A stretch of 20,000 nucleotides of DNA from Chrysomallon squamiferum (taxonomy: Eukaryota > Mollusca > Gastropoda > Neomphalida > Peltospiridae), in NCBI GenBank assembly GCA_012295275.1, contig CM022679.1:3160912-3180911 (forward strand). Direction: 5' to 3'. The position numbers were made by a program, and so were the translations under genes. The notes beneath the pieces were generated by a model. It saw only the letters and a list, made by a program, of their open reading frames with translations. It was not told where the DNA came from and made no database searches. Below, piece after piece: positions 18,638-20,000 of the stretch. Position 1 is the stretch's first letter. Each line of letters starts with the position of its first letter.

Positions 18638-19062
18638 GCTAACGATAAACACACACATACCGCAGTGACATCTGAATGTCCACAGCATTTTCTTTACACC
18701 ACGTCAACGGTTCTCTGCATGTCACTGTGAAGACTTTGACGAAGTTAATGAGCTGTGTCCCTTCGTCCTTCGCTTCGGCCATTTAGCCGCGCGAGAATAT
18801 TAAATATTGCTAAGTAACATTCTGTCAGAGTAACACGTACATTGCTGTCACTGAGTGACATTACATGCTACATTTAACTAACTGCATACGCATGCTTTTT
18901 TCTTTCTTGTTTGCTTTTTACAATTTAATTTCACTTTTTTTTATTTTTTTATTTTTATTTTTTTTTGAGTTGCCAGTAGACATTCTTTGAATACTGCACT
19001 CAAAAAATTTATGGCGTATAACTTCTATTCTTCTTCTTTTTTTTTTTTTTTTCACCATTTCC

Positions 19063-19068
<6 letters not shown>

Positions 19069-19104
<36 letters not shown>
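19069..19104. repeat. (AAT)n array
   Basis: About 12 AAT copies, continuing into GATGATGATGAG and A-rich sequence. Confidence 0.95.
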
Positions 19105-19105
<1 letters not shown>

Positions 19106-19800
19106 GCAATAATGATGATGATGAGAAAAAAAAGAAGAAGAAATGAAAAAAAATGATGATGAAAAATAAATAAATAAATAAAAATTAAAACTATTTATGA
19201 CTACTACTATTCAAAATTAAAATTTGCTGTTCACTTTTCTTCTCAGCAAAATACTGTTTAGGATCTTGTTGGTCTTTCATTTGCTTTCTTCACTTTAGAA
19301 AGCTGCTCAGTAAGAGGTTTTCTCCCCAACATTATTGACTCCTCTCTCGAACCTAACTCGTGTCAGTATAAAATAAGAATCATAAAACAAAAATTCATCT
19401 TGTCAGTTCTGAATGTTTCAGAAGACGCGCAGATTTGTCTAAAGTAAATTTACCAGTTATTTAATTAGAACATAAACGATCACAGTTGTATGGTACAGAT
19501 GATAATGAAGCAAAGAGAACTGATGGCAACAAGAAATCTGAATAGATTCTGACGATTTTCATGTTAAAGTGTACTCATTGTGGTTTGATCAAAAGGTGTA
19601 AATAAATTCTGTATTAAATATTTTTATTTTATTTCTTTGAATGCCTGATATAAGTGAACAAAAACTGATGTATTTTATTTAATTATTTTCAAACGTTAAT
19701 CTTTTTTGTTGTTGTAAAGTGTAGGTCTTATAGAGCTGATAAATTTGACTGTCATTATCTATATCTTCGGATCAGTAATTCTACGTAATCAAACGTTTGC

Positions 19801-19864
19801 TAATAATAAAGGATGAGAATATCAACGATTTCTAATAATAAAGGATGACAGTATTCGCCATTTC
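19801..19864. repeat. 32-bp tandem duplication
   Basis: Two copies beginning TAATAATAAAGGATGA (19801 and 19833). The first 16 bases are identical and the second half has diverged. Confidence 0.8.
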
Positions 19865-20000
19865 CACTACGATGCCTTTATATTTTAAGGTTTATTACCA
19901 TTCATCAATATTGAAATGATCAGATTTAAATAATTAAAAAGACTGTTTTGAAGCACATAAAATTTAAACAGGCTATTTTCGAAACCATTCTTTAACTGTA

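Larger units (their letters stand above)
18640..20000. other. AT-rich stretch without a gene
   Basis: Holds a short CpG-richer patch (about 18740-18795), a poly-T run (about 19036-19052), an (AAT)n array and a 32-bp duplication. No exon, tRNA or other RNA gene was recognised. Confidence 0.55.

Noticed and set aside
1-20000. tRNA, rRNA, snRNA, CRISPR array or intact transposon
   Set aside because: Read for B-box-like GGTTCGAATCC words, snRNA and rRNA landmarks, spaced direct repeats, transposase or reverse-transcriptase motifs and terminal repeats; none was convincing by eye.

Overview
The window looks like animal nuclear DNA: AT-rich, with interrupted genes, GT/AG introns and a very high density of microsatellites and long A/T homopolymers. 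The only recognisable gene matches an animal-wide secreted protein family. The repeat style (TATG/CATA, CAGT/CAGA, AAT and CA arrays, plus a short CAAGGGGAATAACTC-type word near 10830) suggests a lophotrochozoan, perhaps a gastropod mollusc. That taxonomic guess is inference only.

Region 677-6409 (+) holds the last four coding exons of a C16orf89-like gene (UPF0764 / DUF4735 family): 677-794, 3236-3395, 5672-5797 and 6207-6409. The phases fit at every junction, and together they encode 201 residues plus a stop, roughly the C-terminal half of the protein. The signal peptide and N-terminal half must lie upstream of the window. The 3' UTR follows, with a polyadenylation signal at 6490-6495.

The introns are packed with satellites. 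Before exon 677 there is a self-complementary TATG/TA/CATA array. Intron 1 holds a CA array, a cluster of GGATTA words, a (GT)14 tract and a CAGT array. Intron 2 holds a 29-bp minisatellite with a 108-bp higher-order period, a (CT)n-to-(TG)n tract, a 21-bp minisatellite and an (ATT)n array.

From 6500 to 20000 I find no protein-coding or RNA gene that I can defend. It is AT-rich intergenic sequence, or part of a large intron, with long poly-A/T runs and a CATA array of nearly 500 bp. Five shorter islands are richer in GC and CpG: 7810-8240, 11560-12110, 13755-14530, 16130-16480 and 17440-17700. The last has the best promoter or enhancer look: a perfect CRE, two CACGTG E-boxes, a GC-rich stretch and a perfect DR1 nuclear-receptor site. 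No transcript can be assigned to any island from sequence alone. I found no new multi-gene system; the most interesting protein-level point is a furin-type RVKR site in the C16orf89-like protein.
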